NCBI GenBank assembly: GCA_001793155.1
Contig: MGHI01000004.1
Location: 1 to 39,330, forward strand
Length of the DNA: 39,330 bases
Direction: 5' to 3'
DNA from: Candidatus Woesebacteria bacterium RIFCSPLOWO2_01_FULL_39_61
GTDB lineage: Bacteria > Patescibacteriota > Microgenomatia > UBA8517
This document shows, in pieces, positions 1-6,194 of the stretch. The translations under genes were made by a program, and so were the position numbers. How positions within the stretch are numbered: position 1 is the first letter of the stretch; each line of letters starts with the position of its first letter. The notes under the pieces are model-generated. The model worked only from the letters and a program-made list of their open reading frames with translations, did not search any database and had not been told where the DNA came from.

Positions 1-60
1 CAAATACTTCCTTATTTGTGCATCAGACGGAATCTGATTGAACTTATACATCTCCTCCAT
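1..60 (-). pseudogene. possible transposase fragment, cut by window edge
   Basis: Reading leftward from an ATG at 60, the minus strand encodes MEEMYKFNQIPSDAQIRKYL and stays open to the window edge. The pattern IPSDxQxR resembles a conserved stretch near the N-terminus of some DDE transposases, where it follows about 60-70 further residues. Here the frame is open for only eight codons upstream of the ATG before a stop at 85-87, so either the gene starts here or its 5' end is lost. I recognise the motif from memory only. It could also be an unrelated reading frame. Confidence 0.3.
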
Positions 61-108
61 TTTATTGTAAATGTGCCAACAGGTTTAGATTACCCTGAAA
101 AGTGATTA

Positions 109-136
109 TTGACTCAGGTGAAATTACTGATAGAAT
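109..136 (+). promoter_or_regulatory. strong promoter of the transsulfuration leader
   Basis: A -35 box TTGACT (109-114) is followed after 16 nt by an extended -10, TGA-TAGAAT (TAGAAT at 131-136). The predicted start of transcription is about 143-144, only six or seven nt before the leader ORF at 150. This is the best sigma70-type promoter in the left part of the window. Confidence 0.7.
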
Positions 137-149
137 AATTTCAATCAAA

Positions 150-212
150 ATGAAATTTAATTTAACCACAACCTGTACCTTCCGCTTTGGGGAGGTATTT
201 TTGTGTCGTTAA
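150..212 (+). CDS. leader peptide of the transsulfuration/thrS genes
   Basis: This 20-codon ORF encodes MKFNLTTTCTFRFGEVFLCR. It begins six or seven nt after a predicted transcription start and ends 23 nt before an intrinsic terminator. Four Thr codons (165, 168, 171, 177) and a Cys codon (TGT at 174) cluster exactly at the 5' edge of the first RNA hairpin arm (177-183), with a second Cys codon next to last. That is the geometry of an amino-acid attenuator in which a stalled ribosome covers arm 1. The downstream genes make cysteine (CGL, CBS) and charge threonine (thrS), so either residue could be sensed. Function is inferred and no homologue is known to me. Confidence 0.6.
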   Translation: MKFNLTTTCTFRFGEVFLCR

Positions 213-261
213 AATAGTTTTTAAAAGTCACAGAGAAACCTCCTTAAAAAGGAGGTTTTTT
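177..261 (+). promoter_or_regulatory. transcription attenuator (arms 1-4)
   Basis: Arm 1 (177-183, ACCTTCC) pairs with arm 2 (190-196, GGGAGGT) over a 6-nt loop with one GU pair. Arm 2 (191-196, GGAGGT) can instead pair with arm 3 (238-243, ACCTCC). Arm 3 (236-243) otherwise forms the terminator with arm 4 (251-258). The three pairings are mutually exclusive and arm 1 lies inside the leader ORF just after its Thr/Cys codons. A ribosome stalled there would free arm 2 for antitermination. All pairings are read directly from the sequence; regulation is inferred. Confidence 0.6.
236..261 (+). terminator. intrinsic terminator in the leader
   Basis: AAACCTCC (236-243) and GGAGGTTT (251-258) form an 8-bp stem over a 7-nt loop, and the 3' arm runs into six T residues (256-261). 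It lies between the leader ORF and the first structural gene. Confidence 0.85.
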
Positions 262-288
262 GTATACCTTAAACTTTCAAAAATAGCA

Positions 289-294
289 TACAAT
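289..294 (+). promoter_or_regulatory. possible second -10 box
   Basis: TACAAT lies about 7 nt before a predicted start near 301, just upstream of the folded RNA at 309-378. No good -35 box is visible. If real, the transsulfuration genes have a promoter that bypasses the attenuator. Confidence 0.35.
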
Positions 295-308
295 CCTGCA
301 AATTTCGC

Positions 309-378
309 AGCACGAGCCGTGTACGAATAAGCGAAGCTTAGCCGCGTTTGACGCGGTAGTACTGAAAAGGCGAGTGCT
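309..378 (+). promoter_or_regulatory. structured 5' leader RNA, three-way junction
   Basis: P1 is AGCAC (309-313) with GTGCT (374-378), then a symmetric GA/GA internal loop, then GCC (316-318) with GGC (369-371). GTAC (321-324) pairs with GTAC (359-362) and closes a junction carrying two hairpins: TAAGC-GAA-GCTTA (328-340) and CCGCG-TTTGA-CGCGG (342-356). The fold ends six nt before the Shine-Dalgarno sequence AAGGAGG (384-390). The compact fold and position resemble a riboswitch or protein-binding leader, but it matches no class that I recognise. Between the leader terminator and the gene at 398 I see nothing else. Confidence 0.5.
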
Positions 379-397
379 AAGAAAAGGAGGATATTTT

Positions 398-1552
398 ATG
401 AAATATAACACTAAAATTATTCAGGAAGGAGAGAAACCGAACCTAAAAGAAGGGGCTTACGGAGACGTTTCAATCCCTATTCATCTTTCATCGACTTTTG
501 CCAGAAAAGAAGTTGAAACACCAACCGGAGGATATGAGTATTCACGGAGCGGCAATCCCACAAGATCAGCTCTCGAAAAAAAACTTGCCGCACTTGAGCT
601 GGCGGATTTCGGCTTGGCTTTTTCGTCCGGATTAGCAGCTACGACTACTCTTTTATTATCGCTGACCAAAAGCGGGGATCGTGTTTTAGCGTCAGATGAT
701 CTTTATGGCGGAACAAAGCGTTTGTTTAATAGGGTTTTTGATAAACAATACAGTGTCAAATTTAGCTATGTTGATACTTCAAATATTTCCGGTCTGGAAA
801 AAGCTATAAAATCTGATACAAAACTCATTTGGCTTGAAACTCCTACCAATCCGCTTTTAAAGATCTCTGATATTAAAGCTATTGCAAAAATCGCCAAAAA
901 AAATAACATTCTACTGGTAGTCGATAACACTTTTCTTTCTCCCTATTTTCAAAAGCCCCTCACACTCGGCGCCGACATAGTTCTTCACTCAACCACAAAA
1001 TACATAAACGGACACTGCGATTCCGTTGGTGGAGCAATAATGTTATCCGAAAGTAACGTGTTTGAAAAACTTAAATTTAATCAAAATGCCGTCGGAGCAA
1101 TCCTCTCGCCTTTTGACAGTTTTCTGACAATAAGGGGAATAAAAACACTAGCTCTCAGGATGGAGAGGCATCAGGAGAATGCGCTCAGGGTGGCAAACTT
1201 TCTATCAACACACCCCAAGGTGCTCAAAGTATATTACCCCGGATTACCAACCCACCCGGGATACGACATTGCTAAAAAACAGATGACAGGATTCGGCGGA
1301 ATGATATCGTTTGAAATAAGAGGGGGAATATCAACTGCAAAACGGTTCTTATCGAACTTAAAACTATTCGCTTTAGCCGAAAGTTTGGGTGGGGTAGAAT
1401 CGCTTATCGAACATCCCGCGAAAATGACCCACGCCTCTTTATCTAAACAAGAACGAGAAGCGGTTGGTATAACCGATGGACTTATCCGAGTATCGGTTGG
1501 TATAGAGGACGCCAGAGATTTAGTAAAAGATTTGAAACAAGCGTTGAAATAA
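398..1552 (+). CDS. cystathionine gamma-lyase / gamma-synthase (PLP)
   Basis: This 384-residue protein belongs to the Cys/Met-metabolism PLP family (fold type I). It carries the motifs SGNPTR (51-56), the SSG cofactor loop (76-78) and HSTTKYINGH, whose Lys201 should bind PLP. I chose ATG 398 because a perfect AAGGAGG lies 7 nt upstream; a GTG at 374 would add eight residues and overlap the leader RNA. Gamma-lyase (cystathionine to cysteine) and gamma-synthase (to cystathionine) cannot be told apart by eye. The cystathionine beta-synthase that follows after 4 bp favours the lyase, giving reverse transsulfuration from homocysteine and serine to cysteine. It is the first structural gene after the leader attenuator. 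Confidence 0.88.
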   Translation: MKYNTKIIQEGEKPNLKEGAYGDVSIPIHLSSTFARKEVETPTGGYEYSRSGNPTRSALEKKLAALELADFGLAFSSGLAATTTLLLSLTKSGDRVLASDDLYGGTKRLFNRVFDKQYSVKFSYVDTSNISGLEKAIKSDTKLIWLETPTNPLLKISDIKAIAKIAKKNNILLVVDNTFLSPYFQKPLTLGADIVLHSTTKYINGHCDSVGGAIMLSESNVFEKLKFNQNAVGAILSPFDSFLTIRGIKTLALRMERHQENALRVANFLSTHPKVLKVYYPGLPTHPGYDIAKKQMTGFGGMISFEIRGGISTAKRFLSNLKLFALAESLGGVESLIEHPAKMTHASLSKQEREAVGITDGLIRVSVGIEDARDLVKDLKQALK

Positions 1553-1556
1553 ACTT

Positions 1557-2912
1557 ATGTATTATAAATCAATTTTAGATGCTATCGGTAACACTCCCTT
1601 AGTCAAGATTAACCACCTTAATCTAAATCTTTCTGTTACGCTTCTTGCAAAACTGGAGTATTTGAACCCCGGTGGATCTGTAAAAGACAGAATCGGTCTT
1701 GCCATGATTGATAAAGCAGAAAAGGAAGGAAAACTAAAGTCGGGCGGAATAATTGTTGAACCAACATCCGGAAACACAGGGGTCGGCCTTGCCGTGGTGG
1801 CCGCTTTACGGGGGTATAAAACAATTTTTGTAATGCCCGACAAAATGAGCGATGAAAAAAGAAGCCTTCTTCGCGCATACGGGTCTAAAGTAGTAATTAC
1901 TCCGACGGCGGTACTGGCTGACGATGAAAGAAGTTATTATAAGGTTTCAGACAGGCTCTCTCACGAAATAAAAGGTGCGTACAAACCGGATCAATATCAC
2001 AATCCTGCCAATACAGAAGCACACTACACAGGAACAGGTCCTGAAATTTGGAAAGAAACTGATGGAAAAATTACTCACTTCGTCTGCGCAATGGGAACAG
2101 GAGGAACCATTACCGGGGTTGCAAAATTCTTGAAGGAAAAAAACAGGAATATAAAAATTATCGGAGTTGATCCGGTGGGATCCGTATTTCACGAATATAA
2201 AAAGAGGGGAAAGTTTCCAAAATTAATGAAAACGTATAAGGTTGAAGGAGTGGGTGAGGACTTTATCCCGGGAACCATTGATTTCAAATATATTGATGAG
2301 GTAATCCAAGTTAGTGACCGAGAAAGTTTCCTGACGGCAAGAAATCTTGCAAGAAAAGAGGGTCTCTTGGCCGGAGGATCCTCAGGAATGGCAATGTACG
2401 CTGCTAACCAAGTGTGCCAAAGATTAAAAAAGGGACTGGTTGTAGTACTTTTTCCCGATAGTGGAAAAAGTTATCTTTCAAAAATTTATAACGACGATTG
2501 GATGAGAGAAAACGGATTTTTAGAAAGTACCCAAGGAATAACAATATTAAATGTCCTGAAAAATAAAGTACGTTCCAAAATATTCAGCGTTAATCCCGAA
2601 GACAGCGTTAAAAGCACTATAAATATCATGAAAAAGTACGACATCTCTCAAATACTGGTAATCACGAGGGGAAAACTTTTGGGAAAGGTGAATGAAAAAG
2701 AACTTCTGGAAGGTCTTTATGCCGGACGAATAGGACCAACTAACAAAATAAGTGTAATACTGGACAAAAAGGTGCAAAGTGTAAGTGAAAATGAAACTAT
2801 AGATAGAGTTTCTGAACTGTTAACGCTCGATAACCTTGTAGTCGTTACCGACCACAGAAGTAAACCACTGGGCGTGGTAACGAGAATAGATTTGATAAAT
2901 TATTATTCCTAA
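1557..2912 (+). CDS. cbs: cystathionine beta-synthase with C-terminal CBS pair
   Basis: The 451-residue protein has the fold type II PLP core (about 1-320) with GGSVKDR (Lys43 binds PLP), PTSGNTG (70-76), the phosphate loop GTGGT (180-184) and GGSSG (273-277). Two CBS domains (about 335-391 and 395-451) follow; in the family they sense adenosyl ligands such as SAM or AMP. This architecture distinguishes it from cysteine synthase, which lacks CBS domains. It starts 4 bp after the gamma-lyase stop, so the two are co-translated. The expected reaction is serine plus homocysteine to cystathionine, with H2S release as a possible side reaction. A cysteine synthase-like role with O-acetylserine cannot be excluded. 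Confidence 0.88.
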   Translation: MYYKSILDAIGNTPLVKINHLNLNLSVTLLAKLEYLNPGGSVKDRIGLAMIDKAEKEGKLKSGGIIVEPTSGNTGVGLAVVAALRGYKTIFVMPDKMSDEKRSLLRAYGSKVVITPTAVLADDERSYYKVSDRLSHEIKGAYKPDQYHNPANTEAHYTGTGPEIWKETDGKITHFVCAMGTGGTITGVAKFLKEKNRNIKIIGVDPVGSVFHEYKKRGKFPKLMKTYKVEGVGEDFIPGTIDFKYIDEVIQVSDRESFLTARNLARKEGLLAGGSSGMAMYAANQVCQRLKKGLVVVLFPDSGKSYLSKIYNDDWMRENGFLESTQGITILNVLKNKVRSKIFSVNPEDSVKSTINIMKKYDISQILVITRGKLLGKVNEKELLEGLYAGRIGPTNKISVILDKKVQSVSENETIDRVSELLTLDNLVVVTDHRSKPLGVVTRIDLINYYS

Positions 2913-2931
2913 TGCACCAAATTCGTAGTAT

Positions 2932-2937
2932 CATACT
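2932..2937 (+). promoter_or_regulatory. -10 box of thrS
   Basis: CATACT ends 6 nt before the thrS ATG, which would give a leaderless transcript. There is no Shine-Dalgarno sequence in front of thrS and no convincing -35 box. Confidence 0.35.
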
Positions 2938-2943
2938 AATATC

Positions 2944-4830
2944 ATGAGTGTCAAAGTTGACGATACCTTGGACAAATTAAGACATTCCACATCACACCTT
3001 CTGGCTGCGGCTATTCTTGATCTCTATCCCCGAGCCAAGCCTACATTAGGTCCGCCGATTGAGGATGGTTTCTATTATGATTTTGATAATCTGAAAATTT
3101 CGGACAGCGATCTACCTAAAATTGAAGAGAGAATGCATGACATAGTAAAAAGTTGGACAAAATTCGAAAAAAATCTGGTTACTTCAGAGGAGGCACGAAA
3201 ATTTTTCAAAGGAAACGAGTATAAAGTTGAGCTCATAAATGAGCACGCACAAGCTGGCGAGGAAATAACATTATATAAATCGGGGAATTTTATCGACCTC
3301 TGCCGCGGTGGACACATTACGAACCCCTCAAAGGAGTTAAAACATTTTAAACTTCTCTCTGTTGCCGGAGCGTACTGGCGTGGCAGCGAAAAAAACAAAA
3401 TGCTCACCCGTATCTACGGAACAGTCTTTTCTACCAAGGATGGGTTAGAAAAACATCTTAATAATCTCAAAGAAGCTGAAAAACGCGATCACAGGCTTTT
3501 AGGACGCGAGCTTGATTATTTCTCAATAAGTCCACTTACAGGCCCAGGACTTATCCTTTGGCATCCCAAATTAGCAACGATACGAAACATTGTCGAAGAG
3601 TACTGGAAAGGTCTACATTATAAACATGGTTATCAATTAGTCTATACGCCTCATATTGCCAGCATGGATATGTTCGTGATTTCTCGACACTATAACAAAT
3701 ATATCAACTCAATGTTTCCGGCAATGCTTCATCAATATATTGAAGGTGAAAGTAAACCCGACTATCAGGTAGATGAGCAGCTTAAGCCCATGAACTGCCC
3801 AAACCATATTCAGATTTACGAGTCGCATCCCAAAAGTTACAGAGAGCTTCCAATAAGAATGGGAGAACTTGGAACTGTGTATAGATATGAAAGAGCAGGC
3901 ACACTCCATGGAATGTCCAGAGTAAGAGGGTTTACTCAAGACGACTCCCATATATTTTGTCGACCAGATCAAGTTATTGATGAGGTTAGAGAAGTTATAA
4001 AACTAACTAAAAAAATGTACGAAGTTTTTGGTTTTACTGACTACCAAGCCTACATTTCAACAAGACCAGAAAAGTACTTGGGCTCATTAAAAATGTGGGG
4101 GATTGCCGAAGACTCTCTGAAAAAAGCCTTAGAGCTAGAAGGAGTTAAAAACTACAAAATTGATCAGGGGGCCGGAGTTTTCTATGGACCGAAAATTGAC
4201 TCGAAAGTTAAAGATTCTCTTGGACGGGAATGGCAGCTGGGTACTATACAATTCGACTTCAACATGCCGGATGCTGCCGAAACAACCGAAACGGAGATCG
4301 ATGAGTTTTGGGCAATGAAAACATTCCATGATAAATTTAAGACTCGAGAAGCACTTTCTAAATACCTTAAAAAACTAGGGCGGGGTTTTAATGTTCAATA
4401 CATTGATCAAAAAGGGCAGAAAAAACAAGCAGTAATGATACATAGGACTATTTTGGGATCAATGGAAAGATTTTTTGGAGTATTAATCGAGCATTACAAC
4501 GGAGCTTTCCCAACGTGGTTGACGCCTGTTCAGACTAAAGTTTTGCCGATTGCCGAAAGACATCTTGGATATGCAAATGAAGTCGTAAAGATATTAAAAA
4601 ATGAAGAAATTAGAGCAGAGCTAGATGATCGAAACGAAACTTTGCAAGCTAAAATTAGAGACGCGCAACTAGAAAAAGTTCCTTATATGCTCATCGTAGG
4701 AGATAAAGAGAAAAAAGCAGGAACTGTTGCGGTTAGATTAAGATCGGAAAAGGATCTAGGACAACTTTCCCTTGAAAAGTTTATTTCTGACGTTAAAGAG
4801 AAAATTGAATCAAAATCATTGGATTTGTAA
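2944..4830 (+). CDS. thrS: threonyl-tRNA synthetase
   Basis: ThrRS charges tRNA-Thr and edits Ser-tRNA-Thr. The 628-residue protein begins directly with the editing domain: HSTSH (14-18) and CRGGH (120-124) are its metal-binding motifs. The usual N-terminal TGS domain (about 60 residues) is absent, and no upstream in-frame start would restore it. The class II core follows, with MNCPNH (Cys285 is a zinc ligand), motif 2 around YRYERAGTLHGMSR (313-326) and motif 3 near IHRTILGSMERFFG. The C-terminal anticodon-binding domain is complete. It lies 31 bp after the beta-synthase and may be read from both the attenuator-controlled promoter and its own -10 box. Its position before infC matches many bacteria. 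Confidence 0.97.
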   Translation: MSVKVDDTLDKLRHSTSHLLAAAILDLYPRAKPTLGPPIEDGFYYDFDNLKISDSDLPKIEERMHDIVKSWTKFEKNLVTSEEARKFFKGNEYKVELINEHAQAGEEITLYKSGNFIDLCRGGHITNPSKELKHFKLLSVAGAYWRGSEKNKMLTRIYGTVFSTKDGLEKHLNNLKEAEKRDHRLLGRELDYFSISPLTGPGLILWHPKLATIRNIVEEYWKGLHYKHGYQLVYTPHIASMDMFVISRHYNKYINSMFPAMLHQYIEGESKPDYQVDEQLKPMNCPNHIQIYESHPKSYRELPIRMGELGTVYRYERAGTLHGMSRVRGFTQDDSHIFCRPDQVIDEVREVIKLTKKMYEVFGFTDYQAYISTRPEKYLGSLKMWGIAEDSLKKALELEGVKNYKIDQGAGVFYGPKIDSKVKDSLGREWQLGTIQFDFNMPDAAETTETEIDEFWAMKTFHDKFKTREALSKYLKKLGRGFNVQYIDQKGQKKQAVMIHRTILGSMERFFGVLIEHYNGAFPTWLTPVQTKVLPIAERHLGYANEVVKILKNEEIRAELDDRNETLQAKIRDAQLEKVPYMLIVGDKEKKAGTVAVRLRSEKDLGQLSLEKFISDVKEKIESKSLDL

Positions 4831-4837
4831 TTAGTTG

Positions 4838-4867
4838 TTGAGCACAAAGTACAAGCTGTGATACAAT
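4838..4867 (+). promoter_or_regulatory. promoter of infC-rpmI-rplT
   Basis: TTGAGC (4838-4843), an 18-nt spacer and an extended -10 TGA-TACAAT (TACAAT at 4862-4867). The predicted start is about 4874, leaving a 5' leader of only about six nt before the TTG start of infC. Confidence 0.6.
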
Positions 4868-4879
4868 TCCTATCGTAAG

Positions 4880-5452
4880 TTGAAAACCAACAATCTTAAC
4901 TTTCGAGTAAATCATCAAATTAACGCACCCGAATTAAGAGTTATTGGTGCCAATGGTAAACAGCTTGGAGTCTTAAAACTCCGGCAGGCTTTAGATAAAG
5001 CAAACGAGGCAGGCCTTGACCTTGTCGAAATTGCCCCAAACGCCAAACCTCCCGTAGTAAAAATCGTGGAGCTTGGCAAGTTCAAATACGAACAAGAAAA
5101 GAGGCTGCAAAAACAAAAGCGGGCAACGAAAGCCTCAGAAATAAAAGAGGTACGATTTTCGCCATTCATCGCCGAGCACGATTTCCAAAACCGAATAGCT
5201 AAGATCAGGGATTTTCTTGCCGACAAGCAAAAGGTCAGAGTCGTAGTTAAATTTACGGGTAGGCAAATGGACAGTAGGAGTTTTGGTTACAAACTCATTG
5301 AAAGAGTGGTAGAAGTTTTCAAAGACACAATTGTCATCGACATGGAACCGAAATTTTTGGGGAGACACTTAATAACGGTCATTTCGCCGACTAATAAGGT
5401 AAAAAAAGAAAAACCCGATTTAAATCTAAAAAATGCCGAAACAAAAAACTAA
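4880..5452 (+). CDS. infC: translation initiation factor IF-3
   Basis: IF-3 binds the 30S subunit and checks the start codon. The 190-residue protein has the N-domain (from NFRVNHQINAPELRVI), a charged linker rich in Lys and Gln near residues 70-85, and the C-domain ending near residue 175 with an extra basic tail. The only possible start in frame is TTG at 4880, because a stop lies at 4859-4861 and no ATG or GTG occurs before the conserved N-domain. Non-AUG starts on infC are used for autoregulation in other bacteria, where IF-3 rejects its own message; the same could hold here. Its last 20 bp overlap rpmI. Confidence 0.95.
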   Translation: MKTNNLNFRVNHQINAPELRVIGANGKQLGVLKLRQALDKANEAGLDLVEIAPNAKPPVVKIVELGKFKYEQEKRLQKQKRATKASEIKEVRFSPFIAEHDFQNRIAKIRDFLADKQKVRVVVKFTGRQMDSRSFGYKLIERVVEVFKDTIVIDMEPKFLGRHLITVISPTNKVKKEKPDLNLKNAETKN

Positions 5453-5627
5453 AAAATCTATTACCAGAAGGTTCAAAGTAACCAAAAAAGGCAAGCTATT
5501 AAGACGCCAAGGGTTTAGACGTCATCTTAATGTCAAAAAAAGATCTAAGACCAAAAGACGCCTGAGTAAAGTAATTTCAACAAAGAAAGTCTACGCCAAA
5601 AAAATTAAAAAGGTGTTAGGAAAGTAG
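5433..5627 (+). CDS. rpmI: ribosomal protein bL35
   Basis: A very basic 64-residue protein with the bL35 pattern MPKQKTKKSITRRFKVT and the HLNVKKRSKTKRRL core. Length is normal for the family. It overlaps the end of infC by 20 bp, which suggests translational coupling, and keeps the universal order infC-rpmI-rplT. Confidence 0.97.
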   Translation: MPKQKTKKSITRRFKVTKKGKLLRRQGFRRHLNVKKRSKTKRRLSKVISTKKVYAKKIKKVLGK

Positions 5628-5630
5628 ATG

Positions 5631-5703
5631 GTAGATAGTAGTTAGCAGATAGGATTTTTATTCTTTTTTCAATCCTACATACTATTTCCTATCTACTATC
5701 TAC
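5631..5703 (+). repeat. low-complexity inverted repeat, TAGATAG word
   Basis: The 87-bp gap between rpmI and rplT is almost filled by GTAGATAGTAG (5631-5641) pairing with CTACTATCTAC (5693-5703), with an inner AGGATT (5651-5656) / AATCCT (5671-5676). It is built from a reiterated word. Being in front of rplT, it could also serve bL20 feedback, but it does not resemble the known L20 leader. Confidence 0.6.
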
Positions 5704-5714
5704 TATAACCTAAA

Positions 5715-6053
5715 ATGACCAGAGTCAAATCAATTGCAGCAAGAAAACACAGGGAAATAAAGCTCAAAGCCCGCGGATTCAAAAACGCCCGAAGTAGGCG
5801 TGTTAAAACAGCCAAAGAGGCGTTGCTTCATGCCGGCCAGTATGCCTATGCGGGTAGAAAACTGAAGAAAAGAGATCTCCGTCGTCTTTGGATTACGCGC
5901 TTAAATGCCGCGGTACGGGAGCAGGGATTAAGCTACAGCGCTTTTATTTCGCTTCTCAAAAAGAAAAATGTCGAACTCGACAGAAAAATCCTCGCCGAGC
6001 TTGCAGTAGAAAAACCCGAGGTTTTAACCAAAATAATAACCGAAGTAAAATGA
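5715..6053 (+). CDS. rplT: ribosomal protein bL20
   Basis: This 112-residue basic protein has the bL20 core with ARKHREIKLKARGF (9-22) and LRRLWITRLNAAVR. It assembles early on 23S rRNA and represses its own operon in several bacteria. Its stop codon overlaps the ATG of the Phe-rich leader peptide (ATGA at 6050-6053), so ribosomes finishing rplT can restart on the leader. Confidence 0.97.
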   Translation: MTRVKSIAARKHREIKLKARGFKNARSRRVKTAKEALLHAGQYAYAGRKLKKRDLRRLWITRLNAAVREQGLSYSAFISLLKKKNVELDRKILAELAVEKPEVLTKIITEVK

Positions 6054-6094
6054 GTATATTCACATTCACCGGTTTTAGCTTTAGACTAATTTAA
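6050..6094 (+). CDS. pheST leader peptide, Phe-rich
   Basis: A 14-codon ORF, MSIFTFTGFSFRLI, has Phe at residues 4, 6, 9 and 11. It overlaps the rplT stop (ATGA) and ends two bases before the start of an antiterminator arm. It occupies the place of pheM in E. coli (thrS-infC-rpmI-rplT-pheM-pheS-pheT), but the peptide sequence is unrelated, so it may have arisen independently. The last two Phe codons (6074, 6080) lie within and just after RNA arm 1. Ribosome stalling for lack of Phe-tRNA would mask arm 1. Low Phe-tRNA would therefore raise pheST expression. The function is inferred from geometry. Confidence 0.8.
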   Translation: MSIFTFTGFSFRLI

Positions 6095-6148
6095 CCGGTG
6101 GAGTGTGAGAGTCAGCAGTTAACAGCTCTCCACCGAGAGCTTTTTTTT
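6067..6148 (+). promoter_or_regulatory. pheST transcription attenuator
   Basis: Arm 1 CACCGGTT (6067-6074) pairs perfectly with arm 2 AACCGGTG (6093-6100). Arm 2 CGGTGGAG (6096-6103) also pairs perfectly with arm 3 CTCCACCG (6128-6135). Arm 3 GCTCTC (6125-6130) forms the terminator stem with arm 4 GAGAGC (6135-6140) over a CACC loop, followed by eight T (6141-6148). These mutually exclusive 1:2, 2:3 and 3:4 pairings plus the Phe-rich leader make a complete attenuator. Confidence 0.82.
6125..6148 (+). terminator. intrinsic terminator of the phe attenuator
   Basis: Six-bp GC-rich stem, 4-nt loop and T8. It also ends the infC-rpmI-rplT message when the leader is translated freely. Confidence 0.88.
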
Positions 6149-6149
6149 G

Positions 6150-6188
6150 ATTTATCGCTTTCTTTTTCCTGAAGAAAGGTAGATAAAT
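6150..6188. repeat. palindrome family, variant copy before pheS
   Basis: ATTTATC (6150-6156) and CTTTCTT (6158-6164) are mirrored by AAGAAAG (6172-6178) and GATAAAT (6182-6188). It shares the CTTTCTT/AAGAAAG core of the palindromes at 7241, 15732, 19164 and 36176, and ends 6 bp before the pheS ATG. Confidence 0.6.
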
Positions 6189-6194
6189 AAAATC

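Noticed and set aside
309-378. tRNA or hammerhead-type ribozyme
   Set aside because: No T-arm consensus or anticodon arm is present, and the CUGANGA and GAAA core of a hammerhead is absent.
374-397. GTG start eight codons upstream of the gamma-lyase ATG
   Set aside because: It would lie inside helix P1 of the leader RNA and before the Shine-Dalgarno sequence at 384-390; ATG 398 fits better.
6097-6140. GGTGG before pheS as a T-box antiterminator
   Set aside because: There is no room for a specifier stem-loop and no AGGGUGG-ACCGCG consensus; the Phe-rich ORF explains the arms better.
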